Source: Amoebophrya sp. A120
Lineage: Eukaryota; Sar; Dinophyceae; Syndiniales; Amoebophryaceae
Length of the DNA stretch: 64,000 nt
NCBI GenBank assembly: GCA_905178155.1
Contig: CAJINV010000005.1
Location: 6,373,207-6,437,206, forward strand
Direction of reading: 5' to 3'
The notes under the pieces were generated by a model. It saw only the letters and a list, made by a program, of their open reading frames with translations. It searched no databases and was not told the DNA's origin. A program made the position numbers and the translations under genes. Position 1 is the first letter of the stretch, and each line of letters opens with the position of its first letter. Below, in pieces: positions 35,125 to 44,800 of this stretch.

Positions 35125-36807
35125 TCATAACCTGCGCAGAGGGCCCGCGCGGGTGCTTTCAAAACGGGTGGGGGGCTGGCTCTCCAGGCCGGGTGGTATG
35201 GGGCGTGTTTTCGACATAACGCCGACGCTGGGCCTGCAAAAGTTTTTGAACTGCACTCCGCCCCCCTCGAGAAGCTTCTCAAGCAATGCCAGAATGGGCG
35301 CGAGGCCCCCGCCTGCTGCCGCCCGCGCCTTCCCGACACTCTCGGCACCGGCGTCGAAGCTTTCGGCGACTGTGGTGCGAGCGTGTTCTTTCAAAGCGTG
35401 GTCAAAGCCGCTTCCGAGACGGCCGCTGACACCGCTCGAGCATGAGCTGGCGAGGTCCGCCTGTTTTTTCAGCGGAAGGAAGTTGAACAACGCGACGCGC
35501 GCCTGCGCTTCCGGATCTGTGGCTTTGTGCTCGGCAACATCCTCCAGGAGGTCGCGACATTCCGCTGCCCGTGCCCCCAAGTCCCCCGGGGCGGCCGGTT
35601 CCAGCGCTTCGCGGCCGTATGCCCTTTTGCATATGTCTTCCAGATTTAATCCGACCCTAATGGCTCCGTCCATTTTGGCCAAGAACGCATCGCGGCTGGG
35701 CTCGCGTTGGAAGTCCTCCGCGCCCACACGCAATCTGCACCAACTTTCGGCCACGTCGCTCTGCAGGCCTCGCGTGAGGGCGCCCTCCATCTGCCCGTAG
35801 GTCATATCAGATCGATAATGTGGGCCAGGAAGAGCGTCCGGGAGCTCGTTCTTCGTTAACGCGGTCACTGCCTTCTTCAGCATTTTGTCCAGATTCTCAG
35901 GCGTGTCGCAATGCTTTTTCAGACCTGCTTGGAATTCCACTGGCAAGAGCCGAAACACCCGGAGGCGTGCTACGGCCTCCTCCTTCATGATCGCCTCCGC
36001 TTCGTTGGCGAGAGCCAGGACTTGTGTGTGCGACATTTCGGCATCTCTCATCACGGCATCTGTTAGCTTTTCTGGGGCAGCAGTTCCTTCTCCATACACA
36101 ATTTTGCACTTCTCCTCGAGGTTCTTTGCGAATTCCATAGCGGAGGTGACCTTGTCCTCCTGGTGCACGAGTTTGGCCTCGAGTCCCAGCGCATGGCGTC
36201 TGCACCAATTTTCAAGGTCGTGGACGCCGTCCAGAAGCGCGGTGAGGAACTCGTTGATCTGCGCAAATTTCTTGTCTACGACCGATGCTCCTTGTAGGAA
36301 TAGCCGAAGTCGTTCATGGCCATTCATCAAATTTGTTTGATCACTAACCCAGTCCTCAAGCGCCTTTTTTAATGTGTCTTCGAACCCCTTTTTCTTGCCG
36401 GTTGCAGTCAGATCAAAACTCCTGGTGGAGCCGCAATTTGTTGACGTGGCCACCCGTGACTGAACCTCTAGCGGTAGAAATCGAAATACGAGGAGGCGCC
36501 CTTTCGTTTCTTCGATCTCACCCGGTTTGCTGTAGTCAACATTTTTTCGCAAAGCCTCGTCACACTTCATGGCGACTCTCTGAGATTCTTTAACAGGGGC
36601 TTTGCTCGTGTCTTCTGTGTCAGAGGCTGTTCTGTCACCGTAAACAAATTCGCATTTTTCCCGCAGATTCTCCTGTCGCAAGGAAAAACGTTGCACACCA
36701 CACACGCGCGTGCCATCTTCAAGCCACATGCTTCTTCTCGTCTCCCTGCACACTGACTGTAGCTGGACTACTTTCATTGATCTCCAGCTGACAGTGCCTG
36801 AGCCCAT
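35125..36807 (-). CDS. Cys-module family protein 3, three tandem modules
   Basis: A 560-codon open frame, ATG at 36807, stop at 35125. Three modules follow one another. Module starts are NLREKCEFVYGDRT (about residue 46), NLEEKCKIVYGEGTA (about 224) and NLEDICKRAYGREAL (about 395). Each is followed 40-60 residues later by a FRFLPLE-like block (LLVFRFLPLEVQ; RLRVFRLLPVEFQ; RVALFNFLPLKKQ) and a Cys, then an amphipathic segment. Trp-Cys-Arg pairs end modules one and two (LENWCRRH; AESWCRLR). The C-terminal FKNFCRPSVGVMSKT matches FQDVCRTEMGNIMSKT of the neighbour at 37.8 kb. This is the best member for defining the domain. I recognise no known family. Regular Cys/Trp and long helices suggest an all-helical repeat protein, which is inference. 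Confidence 0.75.
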   Translation of the reverse strand: MGSGTVSWRSMKVVQLQSVCRETRRSMWLEDGTRVCGVQRFSLRQENLREKCEFVYGDRTASDTEDTSKAPVKESQRVAMKCDEALRKNVDYSKPGEIEETKGRLLVFRFLPLEVQSRVATSTNCGSTRSFDLTATGKKKGFEDTLKKALEDWVSDQTNLMNGHERLRLFLQGASVVDKKFAQINEFLTALLDGVHDLENWCRRHALGLEAKLVHQEDKVTSAMEFAKNLEEKCKIVYGEGTAAPEKLTDAVMRDAEMSHTQVLALANEAEAIMKEEAVARLRVFRLLPVEFQAGLKKHCDTPENLDKMLKKAVTALTKNELPDALPGPHYRSDMTYGQMEGALTRGLQSDVAESWCRLRVGAEDFQREPSRDAFLAKMDGAIRVGLNLEDICKRAYGREALEPAAPGDLGARAAECRDLLEDVAEHKATDPEAQARVALFNFLPLKKQADLASSCSSGVSGRLGSGFDHALKEHARTTVAESFDAGAESVGKARAAAGGGLAPILALLEKLLEGGGVQFKNFCRPSVGVMSKTRPIPPGLESQPPTRFESTRAGPLRRL

Positions 36808-36809
36808 TC

Positions 36810-37824
36810 AAGAACTGCAAATCGCTTTCTTTGTCTTCATCAACAAGCTTCCTCGTTCTTTAACCGACGTCATCATCATCTTTCTAGCGGGGGGGGGGGT
36901 GCTAGGGGTTTTAGGACGTGTTCGAATTCCGCCTGTTCCAGCATCGGATGTAAGGGTAGTGCAGGATGCTGAGATCAAGATTTCTAATTTCGGTCACTCG
37001 TCACATCATCGTGGGTAGAGGAAAGTAGCCGCGCAGAGACATTGTATTGCTGTCATCCGGCGCGTGCTGATGTGCCTCCTGGACCTCGCACTGCAGCCGC
37101 TGGAGGCGTGCAATGCACAGATGTTGATGCTAATTGTATGTAGCCACTGCAAGCGTGCATGCCAGCCTTTTCTTCCCATAATAAACACTACCTGCATATT
37201 TTTGTAGTCGAGAAGGAAGTCGGAAACTTCTATTAAAATTTCACATGCAAATTTTTACGTGACTAGAGCTAGACGTGGTTGATGTGCAACATTATTCTCT
37301 CGATATCTTCCCGTCCTTGAGAGCGGCAGGGACTTCAAGCGGCTTGTACTTAAGTTCTACAACGTCCTTCATTATCAAGTCGAAAGCATTTCCAATGACC
37401 AACACAACAAAAACACAACCCAGGTAACCGTGAATATCGACAGGGAAACGCAGACGCGTAAGAAGCTCTGAGCCATCTACAACTTGGCTTCATCTCATAA
37501 AACCATACTCCTCCTCTGTGTTCTGCGGGAACTCGGACGCGAACCGGCAGTGCGGTGCCTCCGGCAAACAAATGCAAACAATGCTTTACTCCTTGCTTCA
37601 CACACGCATGCCATAGAAAAAAACTCAGGCTCGCTGACTGAGTAGAGCATGACACTAGGAGGAAAAATCTTTCGCGCAATTCGTACACGACACGAAATAA
37701 GGCATCTAAATCAACCCAATGGGCAGTACAGCACAAAGGACATTAGTCCTGCGGGCACCACACGCACAGCTGTGATGTAAGGCCAGAGACGACACACCTC
37801 CGCGATAAGTGTGTTGCTTTTTCT
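36810..37824. other. Intergenic DNA
   Basis: Spacer between Cys-module genes 3 and 4, with an uninterrupted run of about 11 G near 36889. Nothing else recognised. Confidence 0.4.
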
Positions 37825-38430
37825 TCAGGTGCTCGTATTGGAAAATGTTTTCGACATGATATTGCCCATTTCGGTACGGCACACGTCTTGGAAGCCATAT
37901 TGCCGATTCAGAATCAACGAAAGCTCTTTGGCGATTGTTTGGGAGTTGAACATTGGCTCCGTTTCCGTTATGATTTCGTCCCAGCTCCATTTGGATTTCC
38001 GCACATTGTTGAACTTGTTTTCCCAAGACGCATTCGTGACCATCGCCAGAGTTAACTTTTTTTTCTTTGCCCAATCCCTGAGCTTTACTTTCATCGCGAC
38101 GTCGAATTTTTTTGCAGATGGCGCTAATTTGTTGCTTGTCATGTACGGGCTGTCACAATATTCGGTCGCGAGGTCTGCCTGTATTTCCAGTGGCAGAAAC
38201 CGAAACGTATTCCGGTCCGCTGTTTCCTTTTCAAGGATCGCGCCGTAATTATTCGGCTCCGCAATCCTTTGCTGCAACTGATCCTCGCAGCGCGCGGCCT
38301 TGCTTTTCCGGTCGTCTTCGGTCTTCTTGTCTTGTTGCATTTTTTGGTCCGCTGCGACACGTTTCTTCTCCTCTTGATCCCGTTGCTTCTGCGCCTTTTG
38401 TTCGTCGGTTAGTCTAAATCCCTCAACCAT
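37825..38430 (-). CDS. Cys-module family protein 4, short single-module member
   Basis: A 201-aa open frame with ATG at 38430 and stop at 37825. The N-terminus is Lys/Glu/Gln-rich coiled coil (about residues 8-50: EQKAQKQRDQEEKKRVAADQ). Then ARCEDQLQQ and NTFRFLPLEIQADLATEYC give the family core, followed by FDVAMKVKLRDWAKKKK. The C-terminal FQDVCRTEMGNIMSKT is shared with the 35.1-36.8 kb gene. It lacks the NLxEKC entry motif seen in its paralogues. The downstream neighbour is transcribed in the same direction about 1 kb away. Function unknown. Confidence 0.65.
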   Translation of the reverse strand: MVEGFRLTDEQKAQKQRDQEEKKRVAADQKMQQDKKTEDDRKSKAARCEDQLQQRIAEPNNYGAILEKETADRNTFRFLPLEIQADLATEYCDSPYMTSNKLAPSAKKFDVAMKVKLRDWAKKKKLTLAMVTNASWENKFNNVRKSKWSWDEIITETEPMFNSQTIAKELSLILNRQYGFQDVCRTEMGNIMSKTFSNTST

Positions 38431-39709
38431 ACTGGAGAAAAAGAGGTCATCGCCACCACCCTTTTGCAGCTATTTCCTTCAAAATTAAGTCCATTGCCTG
38501 CGGTGGCGCAAGACGAATTCCAGAAAACTCTGATAAATCTCCGTGCAGTTATCTTCCCCACGACGAGATACGTTATTTTTGCGCCAGCAGCATCAAAACA
38601 TGTTACTTATAAACTACAATTTGAATGCACCAAGGCTGCAGATAGTGGCGCTCGTATCGTATTGAAAAGATGCCCTACCCCAGATGACTTCCGTGACATT
38701 TGTATTGCAGAGATGCAAGGAAACACTTGCCACCTTGACGGTATCCGCAGTGCAGATCCGTATTGCTGGAGGCAAAAACCGTCTTTTGCCTTCGCACTAG
38801 AGCAGTGGGTATAATCGGGAGACAGCTATGCTACGCATGTGCAATTCAGCCCGCCGAACTACTGAGTTCATCTCGTTCGGGAGGAAAAAGAATTTTCTCC
38901 GTCTTCAATCCAACAACTGAACAATGCTTCCGGTTTTCATCTTGGAAGAACAAGACCTGCAGCAGTAAGTTCTGCATTTGCCACATCATCGGGGGGCAGG
39001 GCATTTTTCATTTTGATAGATTGACCGCAACGCTTTATTTTTCCGTACTTGTCAAACTGCCGAGCCCGAGACTAATACCCGCCAGTATGCATTGCAAAAA
39101 TGCGCAAAGTAGTTCTCCCTGTGCAGCTGCCTGTCTTTTTGCGGAGCCCGAAGCGAGGAAACACAAGACGGTCGTATTTGCTGCAAAACTAGAGATGAGC
39201 GTGCGAGGAAGATATCATCGTAGTTCGGCACATAGTTTTCTTCACAATGTATCTATCCTACTAGCAGCGCATCACTCGCCTTCTTTCTTTTCGAGAACAT
39301 GCTCCTGTTGCTAGAAGTCAAAGTGGCAGAAGTCTAAAAAAATAGAGGCGCATGAAGATACATGTTGATCCATGCATGTACCACCAGCCACTTTTGCGCA
39401 TTTCTTTCTACTTTGATAACCCTGGAGGAGGAACTCGAAGTGGCGACTGGGAGTATGAAACAGCAAACCAAAATTCTATCAACAACCCCCGCCCAGCGCA
39501 GCCCAAGCAAATCTCGCTATCCGGAGGGCCGCCACGACCACTGTGTAGGACGCTGATCTTCAACAAGCAGGAAAGTGCAAGAAAATCGTATTTGGCATGC
39601 AAAACTAGATACACAGGGCACACAACTAGCGGAGTTCGACGTGTACATCATCTCCAACTTCTGTATCTGTTTCTGTTACACGATACAAAAATCATGCATA
39701 AAACAATAT

Positions 39710-40106
39710 TCAGGCACGAGTTATTGCTTCGCGGTATGGTGAGGAAAAACGTCCCCACCCGATAGTCAAGCTGGGGACTTGGCAACACAAATCCGGAAGC
39801 TCTGGGCAGAGTCACGCATGACAGGTTCCTCTCTGTATTCAAGTGCAGTTGACCAAGGACAGTCACATCACAAAATCATTTGCTCATGCTGTTTACAGCA
39901 TATACAAATTCCATAACACGACTGGAAATCCAAATGCCTCTCATCATGCAGATGCGCATTTTTACGCATGTTCCTGTACTTGCAAATCTGCATGACAACT
40001 TTGGCAAGATGGGGACGATTCGACTCAGCATACGCGAGCCCTCAGGATCATCCGCAAGACCCGGTGCGCTTCCGCTTTCGCGTTCGCATTACTTCTTGCA
40101 TAAGCG
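39710..40106 (-). pseudogene. PPR-like remnant interrupted by a B element
   Basis: Between two decayed elements, 40033..40106 reads AYARSNANAKAEAHRVLRMI on the minus strand, which resembles the second helix of a PPR motif. Removing the B element at 39735-40032 with one copy of its CGCGG/CGCGA repeat gives a short extension and then a stop at 39710. No clean upstream exon was found, because the frame in 40403-40515 is closed. It is most likely the decayed end of a PPR gene. It could also be chance, since the segment is short. Confidence 0.25.
39735..40032. mobile_element. B element in PPR-like remnant
   Basis: Starts TATGGTGAGGAAAAACGTCC; the right end is diverged (GGGGACGATTCGACTCAGCA). TSD CGCGG (39730-39734) and CGCGA (40033-40037). 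Confidence 0.75.
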
Positions 40107-40111
40107 ATACA

Positions 40112-40402
40112 TATCAAAATGAAAAAAGCCCCCACCCCATATTCAAAAGTAGGATCACATATCAAATTGCCATGCCAGAACATCAGAAAAGATGCGGGCT
40201 CTCGTGGTCTCTGACGCGGCAAAGCGCTGCGTGTTGATGGTCAGTATGACGGAATGCAACAGCCTTGCTCAGAATAGCATGACAGATTGCCACCATCAAA
40301 TTAGGCCACTCCTGCGTCGAGTTGTGGTCGTACACAACTTAATGTGCCGGAGAGTTTTCTTTCGAGGATGCTGGGGTGGGTACGTAGTTTTTACAAGTGA
40401 TA
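40112..40402. mobile_element. Chimeric element with a C left end and a B right end
   Basis: The left end is C-like (TATCAAAATGAAAAAAGCCC). The right end is B-like (CTGGGGTGGGTACGTAG, then TTTTTACAAGTGATA). Flanking 5-mers ATACA and TTGCA match at three positions. Confidence 0.55.
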
Positions 40403-40515
40403 TTGCATCGACAGGTGCTTGATAATATTTTTCGGTGAAGCCGTCGAAACAAGTTCTTCTTCTAGTCCCTCTACCCTTGGACGCTGACGATTTGGAGAGC
40501 GCTGGGGTTAGCTAC

Positions 40516-40785
40516 TATCCGAGGAAAAAAGTGCTACTGGCAGACACATCTAATGTTGCAAGTCGTTTTGATTTAGCAACACAGATTTTCTCAGCAAAAG
40601 AAGAAAAATCTGCAATGCGGAGATAACAAGGTACCACGAAAATAAAACAAACATAAACATGTTCCGAAGCATAGTACCATTTGTCGCATGTTGTTGACAG
40701 GAACTGTCTGTCCTCTTGTTGCCTGTCTTCCTGCTACGACACGATAATGTGTGTCCTTTAAGTGTAACACTTTTTTCTTGCGATA
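40516..40785. mobile_element. D element, gene-poor region
   Basis: Starts TATCCGAGGAAAAAAGTGCT and ends GTGTAACACTTTTTTCTTGC plus GATA. Flanks GCTAC and GGTAT match at three of five positions. Confidence 0.7.
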
Positions 40786-40835
40786 GGTATTGAATGTTGG
40801 TTCTTCCTTGGTCGGATAAAAGCGCCACTGTCGTA

Positions 40836-41131
40836 TATCGTGCGTAAAAACGTACCCACCCCAAAGTCATCAACATGGTGCTTCTGCTACACAAATCAAG
40901 CAGCTTTCCGAACTTCGCACGACAAGTTCTCTTGGCACGCAGTGGACTGGTCGTGCTTAGCTATCATAACCGCATGGCAAATTTCTAGTACTCTCATCCT
41001 GATTAGAGATTTGGGCATTACAACAAACACGGAAACACAACTTACATAAAAGCCTCTCATGCTGATGGTGAGCCGCGGCAACTTACAAATCTGCATGACG
41101 ACTGCGGGCAGGTACGTTTTTCCACTGGATA
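40836..41131. mobile_element. B element, gene-poor region
   Basis: Starts TATCGTGCGTAAAAACGTAC and ends GGTACGTTTTTCCACTGGAT plus A. Flanks TCGTA and TTGGA match at three positions. A C-like left end (TATTAAATTGAAAAACGCCC) begins just right of it at about 41154. Confidence 0.7.
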
Positions 41132-41844
41132 TTGGAGGTGTCGTCGGGAGCTTATTAAATTGAAAAACGCCCCCCCCCACAACACGACTCAGATGGCAGT
41201 AAAACCTATGCTGATCCTAATATCACGAGAAGACAATGTTGGTTTTGGTGTGTACAACGTAAGATACAAAAATGCAGAACTCAGAGGACCTTCTTCAGTT
41301 GACTAGTTGTTTGCTGTACTCGAGTTTGCAGCCGTGGTCCAACATGATGATTCGTAGTTAAAAATCTGTTCGACTCTAAGTCTAACATAGTCCGACATAG
41401 TAAACAACAACGTTAAAGTAGGCGACTATGTACCGCCAGTTGTGCGGCCGGGAATCTTCTAGATGACCTGCTTCTGCTTCTACGATCATCTGGCGATATG
41501 GTGTGAAAGTGAATTATTTGGAAAATACGCTTTGCAGGTGGTTCTGTTTCGTACACAAAAATGGCGATTTTGTCACAGCCAGTGGCACGAAGCAGGTGAA
41601 GATTTTCCTGCAAAGTAGAAAATCATAAGCGTCCCAGTGACACAAGAAGCGGAGCCTGCTTTGTTCGCAGCTCGCCCTTCCGCGGCCAAGCAAAGCAGAG
41701 GTGATGGAGCAAACATCTTCTGTCGGAAGAAATCGAAATGCTTATGCTTCTTGTTGTAGACCGCCGTGCATGATGAAGTAACTTGTTGTCGAAATCTACT
41801 TACTTTGGTTCCACACGACCATGCAAATAAGCAGACTGCTAGTC

Positions 41845-44800
41845 CTACACGCGTGCACGCTGGTGGACATGCGGCGAAAGCCAATTTGGTTCGTTTTTGT
41901 GGGGGCATTGTGTATTTCTTCGGGATACAACCACTGTGGTACCAGTGGGTGGTCCTCCTGCTTGTGCAAGCGCCGCTTTTTTCTCCACCTCCAGCCTCTG
42001 CTTCTCCGCCTTCTTCCTGGCCTCCTCCGCCACCCGCCTGTCCTCCTCCGCCTTCTTCCTGGCCTCCTCCGCCACCCGACTGTCCTCCTCCGCCTTCTTT
42101 CTCGCCTGCGTGAGCTCGTTGAACATCGCCTCCTGAGCTCGTTGCTGCTCCGGCGTGAGTGATGCCGGTCCCTGCGACTGCTGCTCCTGAAGCTTCTGCA
42201 ACTGGGCGGCAATGTCTCGCGCTTGAGTCGCTGCAGCAGTAGCTGCCGCTTCCGCAGAAGCAGCTCTCGCTTCCGCAGAACCAGCTCTCGCTTCCGCTTC
42301 CGCGGCTTGCCGCTTTTCGTTCTCCCGAAGCTGGTGCAACTCTTCCATGGCTCGTATCCTGAGGAAAAACGTCCCAGCCCCATAGTTAAGATGCTGGGGG
42401 CCTTGCTGCACAAATCCACAAGGTTTGGGCATTCCGCATGACAAATTTCGGGTTTCAGCTTAGTCGTGTTTAGCCTGTGCAGCTGCAACGCCACAAATCG
42501 ATAACCCCATCTCCCTCATTCCAGCATGACAAACTCCCAGATAGCATCAAGCAATACTCCTGCTCATGGGGCTGCGCATAAGAAACGTCTGAGGTTTCCT
42601 GATTTGCATGACAACTCTGGGGTGGAGACGTTTTTACACAGGATAGCTCGAAGATCCTGCGACGGAGCAGCTGCCACAACCCGCGGGTGCGGCGGCTGCA
42701 CGACTGGAGCTGCCAGCAGTGGTTGTGTTGCCACGACTGGTGGTGATGACACGACTTGTGATGGCGGTGGTGGTTCTGTGGTTGCAATTGTAGTTGTTCT
42801 GTGGTTGATGTTCTTGAGATGAACAAGTTATAGTATATTTTCTTTTGACAGGACCTACTTCACCTATGCATTGCAAATATGTGTGGGTCTGGAAGAGCCT
42901 GCTCCAGCTTGTCATGCTAAGATGAAGTCTGCACCAGGCAAAAACCTGTGTCGCGTGATTGTGAAATAAAGTTGTCTGATTTTGACCAACTGTTGAAAGG
43001 ATGTTTCTCATGCAGCGGGATACGCATTTGATAAAGAGCGCACAGAATCTGTCATGCTAGGTCCAGCACTCCATATCCGATGGGTCGTGGAAAACCCGCA
43101 TGACAATTCTTGCAATCTTGTTCCAAACCCAGACATATTTATAATTTGCCGCGTCATTTGATATCACACTGTTGTTGATCATAGCAAGCACTACTGTTCA
43201 TCGCGTAAAATTGTCAATGTGCGTCGATATCGTGAGGAAACATGATCTCCCCTCCCCCCTACTGGAGAAGGGTAATGCAGATTTGTGGCCACAAACCAGC
43301 TTATTTTTTGTCTTGCAGAAACTCTTAAATTAAGGCGTATGCTAAGTCTGTTTCGGTTTCTACTCGTAGATAGATAGAAAGGTGACTTAGACTTACGTTG
43401 TTGAGGTGGTAGAAGTGGTTGCGCCGGCGGTTTTGCAGGAGGGGCGGAAGGTCCGCAGCAACCCTTTTCCTTATCAAATGTAAAAGTGTCTGGGTCTGGA
43501 AACTTGTGATGCTCGGTGGCGAATCATGAGGAGGCCACAGGTGCTGGCTCAGCATGACAAGTTTCTGAGCTTCTAGGTGTTGCCTATTCTGCATGACAAA
43601 CTGCGTCTCTGCATGACAGAAAAATGGGGCTCTTGGGTAATGTGCATGACAAATTCAAGAGTCACGTGAGACAAGCATGACAAACTTGTATTTTTCCAGA
43701 CCCAGACATCTTTACATTTGATATTCCTTCAGCAGAAACGACTCGGCTCCCGCGGCATCCGGATCCTGGTTATGCACTGCAAATATCGATCTGGGTCTGG
43801 AAGGTTGCAACTTATGATGCTGCCTTTGGATTCTAGAAAAATTTGTGTTGCATGACCAGCAAGAAGGGTCCAGTTTGTGCTGCGCTGGGAGGGAATTCCT
43901 CATGCGGAATAAGGAGGCATGATCAAGAATCCATTTAAAAATCTGTGATGCTAGGGCACGCACCACAGACATCATGGTGCATGCAAGATGCCCATGACAA
44001 GTCTTGCAACCTTCCAGACCCAGACGTATTTGCATTTGATATTGGTCAGGATCAGGCATTTCCTTCTGCTCACCCGAATTAGAATTTGGCGGCGGCGCTG
44101 TTGTATGTGAAGATACGTTGGGTTGCATCCAAACTATCGCAAGAAAAAAGCGTTTACAGTTACACATTGTGTTGCAAGATCGGCAACACAGACAACCTTT
44201 CTCATGCAGGAAATACTTTGGAGCCTCGTTTCCTTCCCGTTTTGTTTTCCCTTATGATCTTCGCATTACAAGTTTTCTCTGCCACACAGAGAAAATTTGT
44301 GATGCAGAAACTCCAACAAATGTGTAACTGTAACACTCTTTTCTCGTGATACAAACACAAGCAACTTACTTTGTTTTACTTTTCACACAATCGTGTGAAA
44401 GAAAGTACTTCATTCCTGAAGCGAAGCGACGAAAAACAGAAATTCTTCAAGATTTGTATTGGTAGCGTGCTCTGCGCTGTATTTGATCGCGCCCATGAGA
44501 ACTACTGCTTCTACTGTTATAATAGTGCAATGCAAAATCAAAATAGAAGTTTGAGTAGATCAGTGTAGCCGGAGCGAACTGCGAAACATACGGTGTCATG
44601 CGGAGAACGGAAGCATATGAAGTACTGAAGTCCAAAGCTTAATACTTCTAGTAGACGAGGTGATTTCCTAATTCCATCTTTTGATTTATCAATCGAGCTC
44701 CCCAAGAAAAATGAGAGTAAAACCAAAAAAATATATCAAATGTAAAAATGTCTGGGTCTGGAAGATTGCAACTTGTCATGCTAGATCTGCAGCATGCAAA

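Larger units (their letters stand above)
42776..43396 (-). other. Probable GT-AG intron with an A element and a half C element inside
   Basis: The donor is CAACAAC followed by GTAAGT. The acceptor is CAACCACAG before AACCACCACC. The join is in frame (Pro/Gln-rich on both sides). It contains the A element at 42865-43163 and a truncated C element near 43228-43350. Confidence 0.55.

Noticed and set aside
37350-37736. 128-codon minus-strand frame between Cys-module genes
   Set aside because: No family motif, no similarity to neighbours and no splice context.
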